A stretch of 64,000 nt of DNA, taken from assembly GCF_004342985.1 (NCBI RefSeq), contig NZ_SMBO01000001.1, positions 496,001-560,000 on the forward strand. The letters run 5' to 3'. The translations under genes and the position numbers were made by a program. How positions within the stretch are numbered: position 1 is the stretch's first letter; the number at the start of each line of letters is the position of its first letter. Below the pieces are notes generated by a model that was not told the origin of the DNA, did not search any database, and was given only the letters and a program-made list of their open reading frames with translations. Below, in pieces: positions 28,701 through 37,372 of this stretch. Origin of the DNA: Novosphingobium sp. PhB57. GTDB taxonomy: Bacteria; Pseudomonadota; Alphaproteobacteria; Sphingomonadales; Sphingomonadaceae.

Positions 28701-29773
28701 AGCGTGCGCGTCACCTTGTTGAGGTGCGGAGGATTATCCGGGTTCCGTCCGCGCGCCAGCGAGAGTTCGTTGGCGAGGCCGTAGAAACTCTGGATCTCGG
28801 CAATGGCTCCAAGGACCGGATGCACTTCCGTGGCCAGCGGCAGTACCAGCGCGGCGGGAGCGACATCCTCGGGCAGGCCGGCGGCGATGACCCGGGCGCC
28901 GCGCGCCGCAAAGTCGTCCAGGCGCTCGCGAAGGCCGGTGCGCGCCACGTCGAGCGGGGCAAGCACCAGCACCGGATCCCCGTCCCCCACCAGCGTCATC
29001 GGGCCATGGGCGACTTCGGCGCTGCTGAAGGCCTCGGCATGGAGGCTGGAGGTTTCCTTGAGCTTGAGCGCGGCTTCACCGGCGATCGGCAGTGTCGGGC
29101 CGCGCCCCAGCACCAGCATTTCGCTGGCATCCTTGAGCAAGTCCACCGCCGTCGTCCAGTCGGCATTGGCGGCCGTTTCCAGAACCTCGCCCGTGGTCTC
29201 GAGAGCCGCGAGCAGCGCTTCGTCCTGGCTCCACTCGGCGACGAGATGGGTAAGCGCGACAAGGGTGCAGACGAAGCTCTTGGTCGCCGCAACACTGGTT
29301 TCCGGGCCGGCGTGGACGGGGATCACGATCTGCGCAAGCTCGGCCAGCGGCGATTCGGCATCGTTGACCACGGCGATGACGACCGCGCCCTTGTTGCGGG
29401 CGTCCTGCGCCGCAGCCAGCAGGTCGGGACTGCGACCGGACTGCGAGATCGCGATCATCGGCACGTCCAGGAACTGGGCGGACGTGGCGTGATAGAGCGA
29501 ACCCACCGAAGGGGCGTGGCTCAACGTCGGGATGCGAGCATGGGTTTCCAGCAGGAACTTCGCGAACGCGGCGGCCTGGTCCGAACTGCCGCGCGCCAGA
29601 GTCGCGGCGAAGGGCGGGGCAAGCTCGCGGAGCTGGCGACCGGCCTCGCGCACGATATCTGCATTGCGGCGAAGCTGCTCGACGCAGCGCGCGGGCGCCT
29701 CGCGCGCTTCGCGGGACATCTGCGTGGTGCTGGCGGGCGCCGCTGCCGGCGCGTTCGGTGTCGCTTGGGTCAT
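28697..29773 (-). CDS. SIS domain protein, NagB-II-type glucosamine-6-phosphate deaminase
   Basis: 358 aa with two SIS domains, as in the isomerase half of GlmS but without the glutaminase half. Domain 1: ARGSSDQAAAFAKFLLE ... ISQSGRSPDLLAA; domain 2: VLGRGPTLPIAGEAALKLKE ... SAEVAHGPMTLV. The NagB-II group deaminates GlcN-6-P to fructose-6-P, the step after NagA. First gene of the operon; 115 bp separates it from the divergent PP2C gene. Confidence 0.9.
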   Translation of the reverse strand: MTQATPNAPAAAPASTTQMSREAREAPARCVEQLRRNADIVREAGRQLRELAPPFAATLARGSSDQAAAFAKFLLETHARIPTLSHAPSVGSLYHATSAQFLDVPMIAISQSGRSPDLLAAAQDARNKGAVVIAVVNDAESPLAELAQIVIPVHAGPETSVAATKSFVCTLVALTHLVAEWSQDEALLAALETTGEVLETAANADWTTAVDLLKDASEMLVLGRGPTLPIAGEAALKLKETSSLHAEAFSSAEVAHGPMTLVGDGDPVLVLAPLDVARTGLRERLDDFAARGARVIAAGLPEDVAPAALVLPLATEVHPVLGAIAEIQSFYGLANELSLARGRNPDNPPHLNKVTRTL

Positions 29774-29800
29774 GATCTGACAGATACCAGTTTAGCTTTT

Positions 29801-29812
29801 TGGTACAAGTGG
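29801..29812. promoter_or_regulatory. possible GntR operator in the nag divergent promoter
   Basis: TGGTACAAGTGG between the divergent SIS and PP2C genes. A close relative, CCACTTAGATACCA (reverse complement TGGTATCTAAGTGG), lies upstream of the TonB receptor at 31904. Both contain TGGTA...AAGTGG with a 2-nt spacing difference. The GntR protein at 37373 is the likely partner; this is inference from two sites. Confidence 0.35.
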
Positions 29813-29888
29813 CATTAAAGTGGTTTTATAAATCGCCGCGTTCATGATACCGGTTCGGTTCGGCGAGGGCCGGATGTGGGAGAAGACG

Positions 29889-30776
29889 ATGCTCAGGATC
29901 GAGATTGCCGCTTCCGATGGGCAGAGTGAAGTCAATGAGGACTGCGTCGGTCATCACGGTGATGCGGCGTGGGTCATCGATGGCGCGACCGGGATCGGTC
30001 CGGCGCTGCTTGACGCACCTAGCGATGCCTCCTGGCTGGCCCGGACCGCCAACGCGGCCCTGACGCAACTGCTTGCCGACAATTGTGAAATTCCCACCAT
30101 GGCGCTCCTGCGGGAGGTGATGGGGCGCTGCCGGGACGCCCTGGCGCGCGAGCAGGTGCGCGAAGCGGAAGGGCCGCATGAACATCCCTCGGCCGCCTTC
30201 GCTATGGTGCGTGTCATTGACGGCGTGGCGGAATTCACGGCGCTGGCGGACTGCCGAATCGTGACGGTCGATGGCGCGGGCGAGGGCGACGGCGAGGGCG
30301 ACGATGAGGGCGAGGCCCTGCTGTTCGGCAGCTATGCGCTCGACGCTCTCGAAGGCCGTACGGTCGAGGCCATGAAGGCGGTCCTGGCGGCGGAGGGCGA
30401 CATCGGGTTCGACGCTCTCAAGGCCCGGTTGCTGCCGGGTCTCCGGGCGAACCGTAAGCTGATGAACCGGGAAGGCGGCTACTGGGTGCTCGGCACCGAG
30501 CCCGCGGCGGCCGACCACCTTTGGCAATGCCGCATGCCGGTTCGGCCGGGGCAGCGCTTTGCGATCGCCAGTGACGGTTTCCTGCGGCTGAACGAGCTTT
30601 TCGCAGTCGCCACGCCTGCCGATCTCCTGTCCATTTCCGATCAGGAAGACTGGTCGCGCTGGCTCGGCCGCCTGCGCGACCTCGAAAAAGCGCCAGGTTC
30701 TCTGCACCGTCATCCCCGGGTGAAACCGCATGACGATGCCAGTCTGATTGTCTGTAGTTGGGGGAGTGCACGCTGA
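29889..30776 (+). CDS. PP2C-type protein phosphatase domain protein
   Basis: 295-aa predicted Mn/Mg-dependent Ser/Thr phosphatase, cytosolic. PP2C metal motifs are visible: SEVNEDCVGHHG, AWVIDGATGIG (DGxTG), AIASDGFLRL and KPHDDASLIV. An acidic low-complexity run GEGDGEGDDEGE interrupts the middle. ATG 29889 is preferred because GGGAG lies 6 nt upstream; earlier in-frame ATGs at 29844 and 29874 lack one. It overlaps anmK by one base (TGATG), so it is co-translated with an amino-sugar kinase. Its target is unknown. Confidence 0.82.
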   Translation: MLRIEIAASDGQSEVNEDCVGHHGDAAWVIDGATGIGPALLDAPSDASWLARTANAALTQLLADNCEIPTMALLREVMGRCRDALAREQVREAEGPHEHPSAAFAMVRVIDGVAEFTALADCRIVTVDGAGEGDGEGDDEGEALLFGSYALDALEGRTVEAMKAVLAAEGDIGFDALKARLLPGLRANRKLMNREGGYWVLGTEPAAADHLWQCRMPVRPGQRFAIASDGFLRLNELFAVATPADLLSISDQEDWSRWLGRLRDLEKAPGSLHRHPRVKPHDDASLIVCSWGSAR

Positions 30777-31882
30777 TGCTGGTCATGGGGTTCATGAGCG
30801 GGACGTCGCTCGACGGCGTCGACGTGGCAGTCGTGGAGACCGATGGCGAGCGGATCGAGGGTTTCGGGCCTTCGGCCATGATCGCGTTTTCGGCCGCCGA
30901 GCGCGCGGCGTTGGAAAAGGCGACGCGCGATGCGCTGCTCTGGGACGGTTTCGGCGAACAGCCGCTGTCGTTCGGGCTGGCGGGCGAAGTGATCGAAGCG
31001 GCGCATCTGCGCGCGGGGCATCATGTGATCGAAAGGCTGGGACGGCTTCCCGACCTCGTCGGCTTCCACGGCCAGACCTTGCTGCACCGCCCGGAACGGA
31101 AACTCTCCGTGCAGATCGGCGATCCGCAAGTGATCGCCGACGGGCTGGGTGTTTCGGTGGTGGCGCAGATGCGTCAGGACGATCTCCTGGCCGGCGGGCA
31201 GGGCGCTCCCCTGGTACCGGCCTATCACCTTGCTCTGGCGAAGAAAATCGGGCTGCCCCGCCCGCTGACCTTCCTCAATATCGGCGGTGTTGCGAACCTG
31301 ACATGGATCGGCGCGGACGGTTCTCTGCTCGCCTGCGATACGGGGCCTGGAAATGGTCTTATCGATCAGGTCGTCCAAGCGCATGGGGCGGGTCGCTACG
31401 ACGATGGCGGACGCATCGCGGCGGCAGGCACGGTGGATGAGGCGGCCCTGGCGGCGCTGCTGTCTCACCCGCATTTCCACGGCGAGGGTCCGAAGTCGCT
31501 TGACCGTTACGACTTCCCGCTCGAATGGACCGACGCCTGTTCGCTGGAGGATGCGGCGGCAACGCTGACCGCCTTCACGGCAGAGGCCGTCGCCGTGACG
31601 GCCCGCATCCTGCCGCAAGTGCCGGAAATCTGGGTGGTCTGCGGGGGTGGTAGCCACAATCCCACGCTGATGGCGGCTCTCCGTGCGCGGTTGGGCGACT
31701 GCCGGACTGCGGACGAAGTCGGCCTGCGGAGCGACTTCGTGGAGGCGGAAGCCATGGCCTTCCTCGCCGCGCGCAGCCTGCGCGGCATGCCGCTGACGTT
31801 CCCCGGCACTACCGGGGTGTCGCAGCCGCTGACGGGGGGAACGATCTGGCGGCCGGAAAACACGTTGGCCGAAGTGGTCTGA
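30776..31882 (+). CDS. anmK: anhydro-N-acetylmuramic acid kinase
   Basis: 368-aa ASKHA kinase that opens 1,6-anhydro-MurNAc and phosphorylates it to MurNAc-6-P during peptidoglycan recycling. Signature GFMSGTSLDGVDVAVVE at the N-terminus, FHGQTLLHRP, GAPLVPAYH, NIGGVANLTW, DTGPGNGLID and CGGGSHNPTL. ATG 30776 has GGGGGAG upstream and overlaps the PP2C stop by one base. The MurNAc-6-P made here is the MurQ substrate. Confidence 0.95.
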   Translation: MLVMGFMSGTSLDGVDVAVVETDGERIEGFGPSAMIAFSAAERAALEKATRDALLWDGFGEQPLSFGLAGEVIEAAHLRAGHHVIERLGRLPDLVGFHGQTLLHRPERKLSVQIGDPQVIADGLGVSVVAQMRQDDLLAGGQGAPLVPAYHLALAKKIGLPRPLTFLNIGGVANLTWIGADGSLLACDTGPGNGLIDQVVQAHGAGRYDDGGRIAAAGTVDEAALAALLSHPHFHGEGPKSLDRYDFPLEWTDACSLEDAAATLTAFTAEAVAVTARILPQVPEIWVVCGGGSHNPTLMAALRARLGDCRTADEVGLRSDFVEAEAMAFLAARSLRGMPLTFPGTTGVSQPLTGGTIWRPENTLAEVV

Positions 31883-31903
31883 TCGCGGTGAATTATTACA
31901 TCA

Positions 31904-31917
31904 CCACTTAGATACCA
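31904..31917. promoter_or_regulatory. possible GntR operator upstream of the TonB receptor
   Basis: CCACTTAGATACCA, 123 bp before the receptor start, related to the 29801 site (see there). It sits in an AT-richer stretch (ATTATTACATCA) that could hold the promoter. Confidence 0.3.
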
Positions 31918-32039
31918 CACCTTTACATATCCATGACAGGTATGCATGGTGAATGAGTCCGGAAAGGGCATGCCGTCGAGTCTTCGGGTCGCACCAACAC
32001 ACGACGGAACAGAGTTCAGGGAAGTAGTGAGGAAGTCTA

Positions 32040-34772
32040 ATGGTTAAGTCACAACGACATACCGTGGCCGTGGCGGCGCTTGCCATCGCCCTTTCGCAAG
32101 TGCCGGTTGCTGCCTTCGCGCAGTCGGCAGGCAGCGCCGATGCGGGCGAAGCCGCAACCGGCGCCGACATCGTCGTCACCGGCACCCGCATCGCGGTTCC
32201 GGGACTGACGTCCAGCAGCCCGGTCGCCTCCACCGGCGAGGAGCAGATCAAGCTCCAGTCGGCGCTGACGGTCGAGGACTTCTCCACCAAGATCCCGCAG
32301 CTTTCGGGCGGCGTTCGCCAGGGCTCGCAGGGCAGCGACGCGTTCGGCGCCCAGGTTCTGGAACTGCGCAACTTCGGCCAGAGCCGCTCGCTGGTCCTGA
32401 TCGACGGTACCCGCGCGACGCCGTTCAGCTTCCGCAACTCGGCCGACGTCAACGCCATTCCCGCCTCGCTGATCAAGCGCGTCGACGTGCTGACCGGCGG
32501 CGCCGCCGCGGTCTATGGCGCGGACGCCGTGGCCGGCGTGGTCAACTTCATCCTCAACGATGAGTTCGAAGGCATTCGCGGCACCGCCACCAGCCGTCTG
32601 TCCGAGCATGGCGGCGCGCAATACGGCGGTTCGCTGATGGTCGGTACCGGCCTGGGCGACCGCGGCCACATCGTCATCGCGGCCGACTATACCCAGCGCG
32701 ACCGCATTCGCGCGGGCCAGCGCGACTGGGCGGAAACACCGAACCAGACGATCCCGAGCATCGGCGGCGTCTTCACCGACGTGGCAAGCGGCCGCAAGTT
32801 CGGCTTCACCGACAGCGGTGACTTCACCACGAACCCTTCGGCCACCTCGAACATCTCGGATACTTATCCGCTGGTCTCGCCGCTGAAGCGCATCAATGTC
32901 GCGGCGCTGTTCAAGTACGAGATCACGCCGCAGGTCGAGATCTACGGCCGCGCGATGTATACCAATTCGCGCACGCAAGAGACCGGCACCCCCGGCGCGA
33001 CGCCGGCCTCGGTCAACCGCACCGTCTCGATCAGCGAGAGCAATCCCTACCTCACGGACGATATCCGCAACCAGCTGACGTTCGTGAACGGCACCGCGCG
33101 CGTGAACGTCTCGCGCTCGCTGGCCGAACTCGGCCTCATCAACTACGAGACCGAGCGCAACACGCTGCAGTTCCAGACCGGCCTGCGCGGCCCGCTGACC
33201 AATGCGGTCAAGTGGAACGTCTATGCCCAGTACGGCCGTTCGACCGAGAACACGCTCATCACCGGCGATGGCCTGGTTACCAGCCCGACCGGCGCGAACA
33301 ACTTCGATTCCATCGTCAACAGCGTGAACATCTTCGGTCCGAACCAGACCGAGCTGGCCGATGCGCTGGGCAGCACGATCAACGGCTTCAACCGCAAGCG
33401 CGACCAGTTCGTGACCGCGGCCACCCTGAGCGGCACGCTGGAAGAGCTGTTCTCGCTGCCCGCCGGCCCGATCGGTTTCGCCATCGGCGCCGAGTATCGC
33501 CGCGAAACCGCCAGCATCGATCAGGACACCGCGCTCCTTACGGGCAACACCTACCGGCAGGGCGTGCAGGCTGCCTACAGCGGTTCGTTCGACGTCAAGG
33601 AACTCTACGGCGAAATCCTGGTGCCGGTCCTGCGCGACCTGCCCCTGATCCGCAAGTTCGACGTGGGCGGTGCCTACCGCCTGTCCGACTACAACATGTT
33701 CGGCACGCACGGCACCTGGAAGGTGGAGGGCAACTGGGAAGTCGATCGCAACCTGCGTCTGCGCGGCACTTACCAGCGCGTCCTGCGCACCCCGAACTTC
33801 GGCGAGTTCGCGGCCGGCATGTCCTCGCTGCCGTTCAGCAACCTCGTCACGGTCGATCGTCTGAAGCCGCGCTACGGCGGCGATCCGTGCGTGCTCGGCA
33901 CCGGCGATGCCGCCCAGTGCGCCCGCTTCGGCGCGCCTGCAGTGGGTTCGGCGAACTCGAACGCGGCCAGCTACCTCACCGGCAATTACTATTACGGCGG
34001 CAACCCGGACATCAAGCCGGAGACCGGCTATACCACGACGCTCGGCGCCGTGTTCACGCCGACGTTCCTGCCCGGCCTGAACCTGACCGTCGACTGGTAC
34101 GAGCTTGACCTGCGCGGCGCCGTGGGCGTGATCCAGCCGATCGCGGCGATCACCAGCTGCTATGTCACCAACCCCACGGCCACCAATCCGCTGTGCTCGC
34201 TGGTGACCCGCAATGCCGACGGCACGTTCAAGGATGCCTTCGTCAACAACCAGAACCTGGGCCGACTGCTCCAGCGCGGTTTCGACATCTCGGCCAGCTA
34301 CACGCTGCATCCGGACTTCGTGCCGGGCACGGGCGTGCGCCTGAGCTACCAGGGCAATATCGTCACGTCCTACCTGATCCAGGCGAACTCCACGGTTTCG
34401 GCCGTGCAGTGCAAGGGCACTTTCGGCGCCACCTGCTCCAGCGACGGCACCACCCTGGTACAGCCTGACTATCGCCACACGGTCGGCCTCTCGTGGCTGT
34501 TCGACAAGGGCGTGATCCAGTTCGACTGGCAGCGCATCGGCAAGGTGAAGTCGAGCACGGTCGGTTCGACCGAGACGATCTCGGCCCAGAACACCTTCGA
34601 CCTATCGGCCTCCTACGAGTTCACCGACGCGATCACCTTCAGCGCCGGCATCTACAACCTCTTCGACAAGAATCCCCCCTATGTGTCGACGGGCGGTGTC
34701 TTCAACACCTTCCCCGACACTTATGACATTCTCGGACGCACGATCGGCTTCTCGCTGACCGCGCACCTCTGA
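32040..34772 (+). CDS. TonB-dependent outer-membrane receptor (amino-sugar cluster)
   Basis: 910-aa outer-membrane transporter. Signal peptide about residues 1-28 (ending VAAFAQ), then the TonB-box/plug start ADIVVTGTRIAVPG, plug core (LIDGTRATPFSF, ADVNAIPASLIKRVDVLTGGAAAVYGADAVAGVVN), and a 22-strand barrel ending in the Phe/aromatic-rich ILGRTIGFSLTAHL. Its position between anmK and the symporter gene suggests uptake of MurNAc/GlcNAc oligosaccharides such as muropeptide or chitin fragments. The first gene after a 157-bp leader; a strong terminator follows it. Confidence 0.92.
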   Translation: MVKSQRHTVAVAALAIALSQVPVAAFAQSAGSADAGEAATGADIVVTGTRIAVPGLTSSSPVASTGEEQIKLQSALTVEDFSTKIPQLSGGVRQGSQGSDAFGAQVLELRNFGQSRSLVLIDGTRATPFSFRNSADVNAIPASLIKRVDVLTGGAAAVYGADAVAGVVNFILNDEFEGIRGTATSRLSEHGGAQYGGSLMVGTGLGDRGHIVIAADYTQRDRIRAGQRDWAETPNQTIPSIGGVFTDVASGRKFGFTDSGDFTTNPSATSNISDTYPLVSPLKRINVAALFKYEITPQVEIYGRAMYTNSRTQETGTPGATPASVNRTVSISESNPYLTDDIRNQLTFVNGTARVNVSRSLAELGLINYETERNTLQFQTGLRGPLTNAVKWNVYAQYGRSTENTLITGDGLVTSPTGANNFDSIVNSVNIFGPNQTELADALGSTINGFNRKRDQFVTAATLSGTLEELFSLPAGPIGFAIGAEYRRETASIDQDTALLTGNTYRQGVQAAYSGSFDVKELYGEILVPVLRDLPLIRKFDVGGAYRLSDYNMFGTHGTWKVEGNWEVDRNLRLRGTYQRVLRTPNFGEFAAGMSSLPFSNLVTVDRLKPRYGGDPCVLGTGDAAQCARFGAPAVGSANSNAASYLTGNYYYGGNPDIKPETGYTTTLGAVFTPTFLPGLNLTVDWYELDLRGAVGVIQPIAAITSCYVTNPTATNPLCSLVTRNADGTFKDAFVNNQNLGRLLQRGFDISASYTLHPDFVPGTGVRLSYQGNIVTSYLIQANSTVSAVQCKGTFGATCSSDGTTLVQPDYRHTVGLSWLFDKGVIQFDWQRIGKVKSSTVGSTETISAQNTFDLSASYEFTDAITFSAGIYNLFDKNPPYVSTGGVFNTFPDTYDILGRTIGFSLTAHL

Positions 34773-34790
34773 GGATAACCCACCCTGCGC

Positions 34791-34837
34791 GGCGCCCGGT
34801 CAACCTCCTCCTCCTCCGACCGGGCGCCCGCTTTTTT
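34791..34837 (+). terminator. rho-independent terminator after the TonB receptor gene
   Basis: Perfect 11-bp stem GGCGCCCGGTC/GACCGGGCGCC with a 16-nt CTC-rich loop, followed by CGC and six T's. It may attenuate rather than end transcription, because the symporter starts only 48 bp later on the same strand. Confidence 0.88.
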
Positions 34838-34885
34838 GTCAGGCCCTGAAGACCGATTTCAGGGCCGGGTCCGGAGACGAATTCG

Positions 34886-36451
34886 ATGACGCTGCCTTTC
34901 TCGATGGCGGACTGGCTGGTGATCGCCGCCTACCTGCTGCTGCTGGTCGCGGGAGGCTGGATCTTCACGCCGCGCAAGACCGAATCCGCGCATGACTACT
35001 TCCTGGCGGGCGGCAGCGTTCCGGCCTGGCTCGCGGCCATCTCGGTGCTGTCCGCCACCCAGTCCGCAGCCACTTTCCTGGGCGGGCCGGATTACGGCTA
35101 TCACGGCGACCTTACCTATCTCAGCGGCAATATCGGCGGGCTGATCGGCGCGATCTTCGTCGCCCATGTCATGATCCCGCGCTTCTACGCCATCAAGGCG
35201 ACGACGGCCTATGAGCTGCTGACCTTGCGCTTCAACGAGAAGGCGACGCGCTGGGCAGGGGGCATGTTCCTGGTCGGCCGCGTCTTCGCAGGCGGCGCGC
35301 GCGTCTATCTGGCCGCCATCGCGCTGGCCATGGTCATCACCGGCACGGTCGAGGCCCAGGGCATCATGATCGCCGCCGCCGTGCTCATCGTGGCGAGCGT
35401 GCTCTTCACGTTCGTGGGCGGCCTCAAGTCGGTGCTCTGGAACGACCTCATCCAGTTCGTGGTCTACCTGGGATCGGCGATCGCGGTGCTCGTCTTCCTG
35501 CGCCTCTCGATCCCCGCGTCCACCGGTGAGATCATCCAGGGCCTTTCCCATACGCCCGAAGGCGTGAACAAGCTGAAGTTCTTCGATTTTTCGATGGACC
35601 TTTCGCGTCCCTTCTCGATGCTGGCCATCGTGCTCGGCCTGTCGCTGCTCTACATCGCGAATGCCGGCATGGACCAGGACACGACGCAGCGCCTGCTGGC
35701 CTGCAAGGACGCCAAGACCGGCGCGCGCAGCCTTTACCTCTCGGTCTTCGCGACGCTGCCGGTGGTGGGCATGTTCATCGTCATCGGCCTGCTGCTTTAT
35801 GTCTTCTACGACCGGCCCGACCTGATGGGCGGCGCCACGGCGGCTGCCGGCAACCAGTTCGGGGGCGAGAAGATCAGCATCTTCATGCACTACATCCTCA
35901 CCCAGCTTCCCGGCGGCCTGCGCGGACTGGTGACCGTAGGCATCTGCGCGGCGGCCGTCGCCACCACGAACTCGGCGCTCAACGCCATGTCCTCGGTGCT
36001 GGTCCAGGACTTCTACCGCCCCTGGCGCGAGAAGCGCGGCACCGCGCCAGAGCATCACTTCGTTTCGGCGGGGCGCGTGGGCATGGGCGTGATCGGCTTT
36101 GCCATGTTCGTCATGGCCGTGGTCTCGTTCTACTGGCAGCGCTACACCGACATGGGGCTGCTGGAATTCGCCCTGCAAGTGATGGTCTTCACGTACGCCG
36201 GCCTGTTGGGTGTCTACTTCACCGCGCTGTTCACCGGACGGGGCACCACCGGATCGGTCATCGCCGCGCTTCTCGTCGGCTTCGTCACGATCCTGTTGCT
36301 CCAGCCTTCTATCGCCCATGCCATCGGCCTTCCGGCCGCTCTGAGCAGCCTGTCGTTCCCGTTCCAGCTTTGCATCGGCACGGTCATCGCTTTCGCGATC
36401 TGCGCCGCGCCGGCCGGATCGGGCAAGACGATGGCCCCTGTTGAACGTTGA
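34886..36451 (+). CDS. sodium:solute symporter (SSS family)
   Basis: 521-aa inner-membrane protein with about 13-14 hydrophobic helices. SSS features: FLAGGSVPAWLAAISVLSAT in the sodium-binding TM1-TM2 region, FTFVGGLKSVLWNDLIQFVV, and ATTNSALNAMSSVLVQDFYRPW. In this setting it is probably the inner-membrane porter for MurNAc, GlcNAc or a related amino sugar, working downstream of the TonB receptor. It does not phosphorylate its cargo, so cytosolic kinases are needed. Followed by murQ after 24 bp. Confidence 0.9.
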   Translation: MTLPFSMADWLVIAAYLLLLVAGGWIFTPRKTESAHDYFLAGGSVPAWLAAISVLSATQSAATFLGGPDYGYHGDLTYLSGNIGGLIGAIFVAHVMIPRFYAIKATTAYELLTLRFNEKATRWAGGMFLVGRVFAGGARVYLAAIALAMVITGTVEAQGIMIAAAVLIVASVLFTFVGGLKSVLWNDLIQFVVYLGSAIAVLVFLRLSIPASTGEIIQGLSHTPEGVNKLKFFDFSMDLSRPFSMLAIVLGLSLLYIANAGMDQDTTQRLLACKDAKTGARSLYLSVFATLPVVGMFIVIGLLLYVFYDRPDLMGGATAAAGNQFGGEKISIFMHYILTQLPGGLRGLVTVGICAAAVATTNSALNAMSSVLVQDFYRPWREKRGTAPEHHFVSAGRVGMGVIGFAMFVMAVVSFYWQRYTDMGLLEFALQVMVFTYAGLLGVYFTALFTGRGTTGSVIAALLVGFVTILLLQPSIAHAIGLPAALSSLSFPFQLCIGTVIAFAICAAPAGSGKTMAPVER

Positions 36452-36475
36452 TCCCCGCAAGGGACAAAGGATACC

Positions 36476-37366
36476 ATGAATACTGAAGCGCTCGACGCCC
36501 GATACCTCGATCTCGACCTCTGGCCGACCGAACTGGCCGTGGAGGCCATGCTTGAAGGGCAGATGGCGGCCATCGCCTCGATCCAGTCGCAGACCCGGGC
36601 GATTGCCCGCGCGGCCGAAGCGGCGGCGCTGCGGCTGGGCGATAGCGGCCGGCTGGTCTTCGTGGGGGCGGGCACCTCGGGCCGCCTTGCCGTGCAGGAC
36701 GGCACGGAGCTTTATCCGACGTTCGGCTGGACGATGGACCGCATGGTCTTCCTCATGGCCGGGGGCATTGGCGCCCTGACCGAGGCTTATGAAGGCGCCG
36801 AGGACGATGTCGAGGCCGGCCGCGCCGAAGTGCGCGAACGGGGCATCGGCCCCTCGGACGTGGTGATCGGCGTCGCTGCCAGCGGCCGCACGCCCTACAC
36901 CGTCGCCGCGATCGAGGAAGCCCGCGCCGCGGGTGCGCTCACCATCGGCATCGCCAACAATGCCGGCTCGGTCCTGCTCGACACGTCCGAACATGCCATC
37001 CTGGCCGTGACCGGCAGCGAAGTGGTTGCCGGTTCCACCCGCATGAAGGCGGGCACTGCGCAGAAGGCCGTGCTGAACCTGCTGTCGACCGCGATCATGC
37101 TCCGCCGCGGCCTGGTCTATCAGGGCCGCATGGTGGCCATGCGCATTTCGAATGCGAAGCTCTTGCAACGGGGGCGGACCATGGTTCAGGATATCGCCGG
37201 GGTCGACGCGGAAGTCGCGGCCCGCGCGCTGGAAACGGCAGGAAACGAAATCCGGCTCGGCGTGATCGTCGCGCTGGGCGTTCCTCTCGCAGAGGCGAAC
37301 ACGCTGCTCGAAGACAATGGCGGCAATCTGCGCCAGGTCCTGCAACTGCTGGAAAAGCGAGACTGA
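36476..37366 (+). CDS. murQ: N-acetylmuramic acid 6-phosphate etherase
   Basis: Cleaves MurNAc-6-P into GlcNAc-6-P and D-lactate. 296 aa, SIS fold: FVGAGTSGRLAVQDGTELYPTFGW, AGGIGALTEAYEGAEDD (GG...AEDD family signature), IGVAASGRTPYTVAAIEEAR, and GSTRMKAGTAQKAVLNLLSTA. Overlaps functionally with NagA (takes the GlcNAc-6-P) and Dld (takes the D-lactate), both in the minus arm. Six bp before the GntR gene. Confidence 0.96.
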   Translation: MNTEALDARYLDLDLWPTELAVEAMLEGQMAAIASIQSQTRAIARAAEAAALRLGDSGRLVFVGAGTSGRLAVQDGTELYPTFGWTMDRMVFLMAGGIGALTEAYEGAEDDVEAGRAEVRERGIGPSDVVIGVAASGRTPYTVAAIEEARAAGALTIGIANNAGSVLLDTSEHAILAVTGSEVVAGSTRMKAGTAQKAVLNLLSTAIMLRRGLVYQGRMVAMRISNAKLLQRGRTMVQDIAGVDAEVAARALETAGNEIRLGVIVALGVPLAEANTLLEDNGGNLRQVLQLLEKRD

Positions 37367-37372
37367 TCGACG

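Noticed and set aside
32049-34478. Very long open frame (over 800 codons) antisense to the TonB receptor; similar ones lie at 34859-37894 and 11967-14363
   Set aside because: High-GC codon bias leaves long antisense frames open. The translations are Arg/Gly/Ala/His-rich with no known motif, while the opposite strands encode clear proteins.
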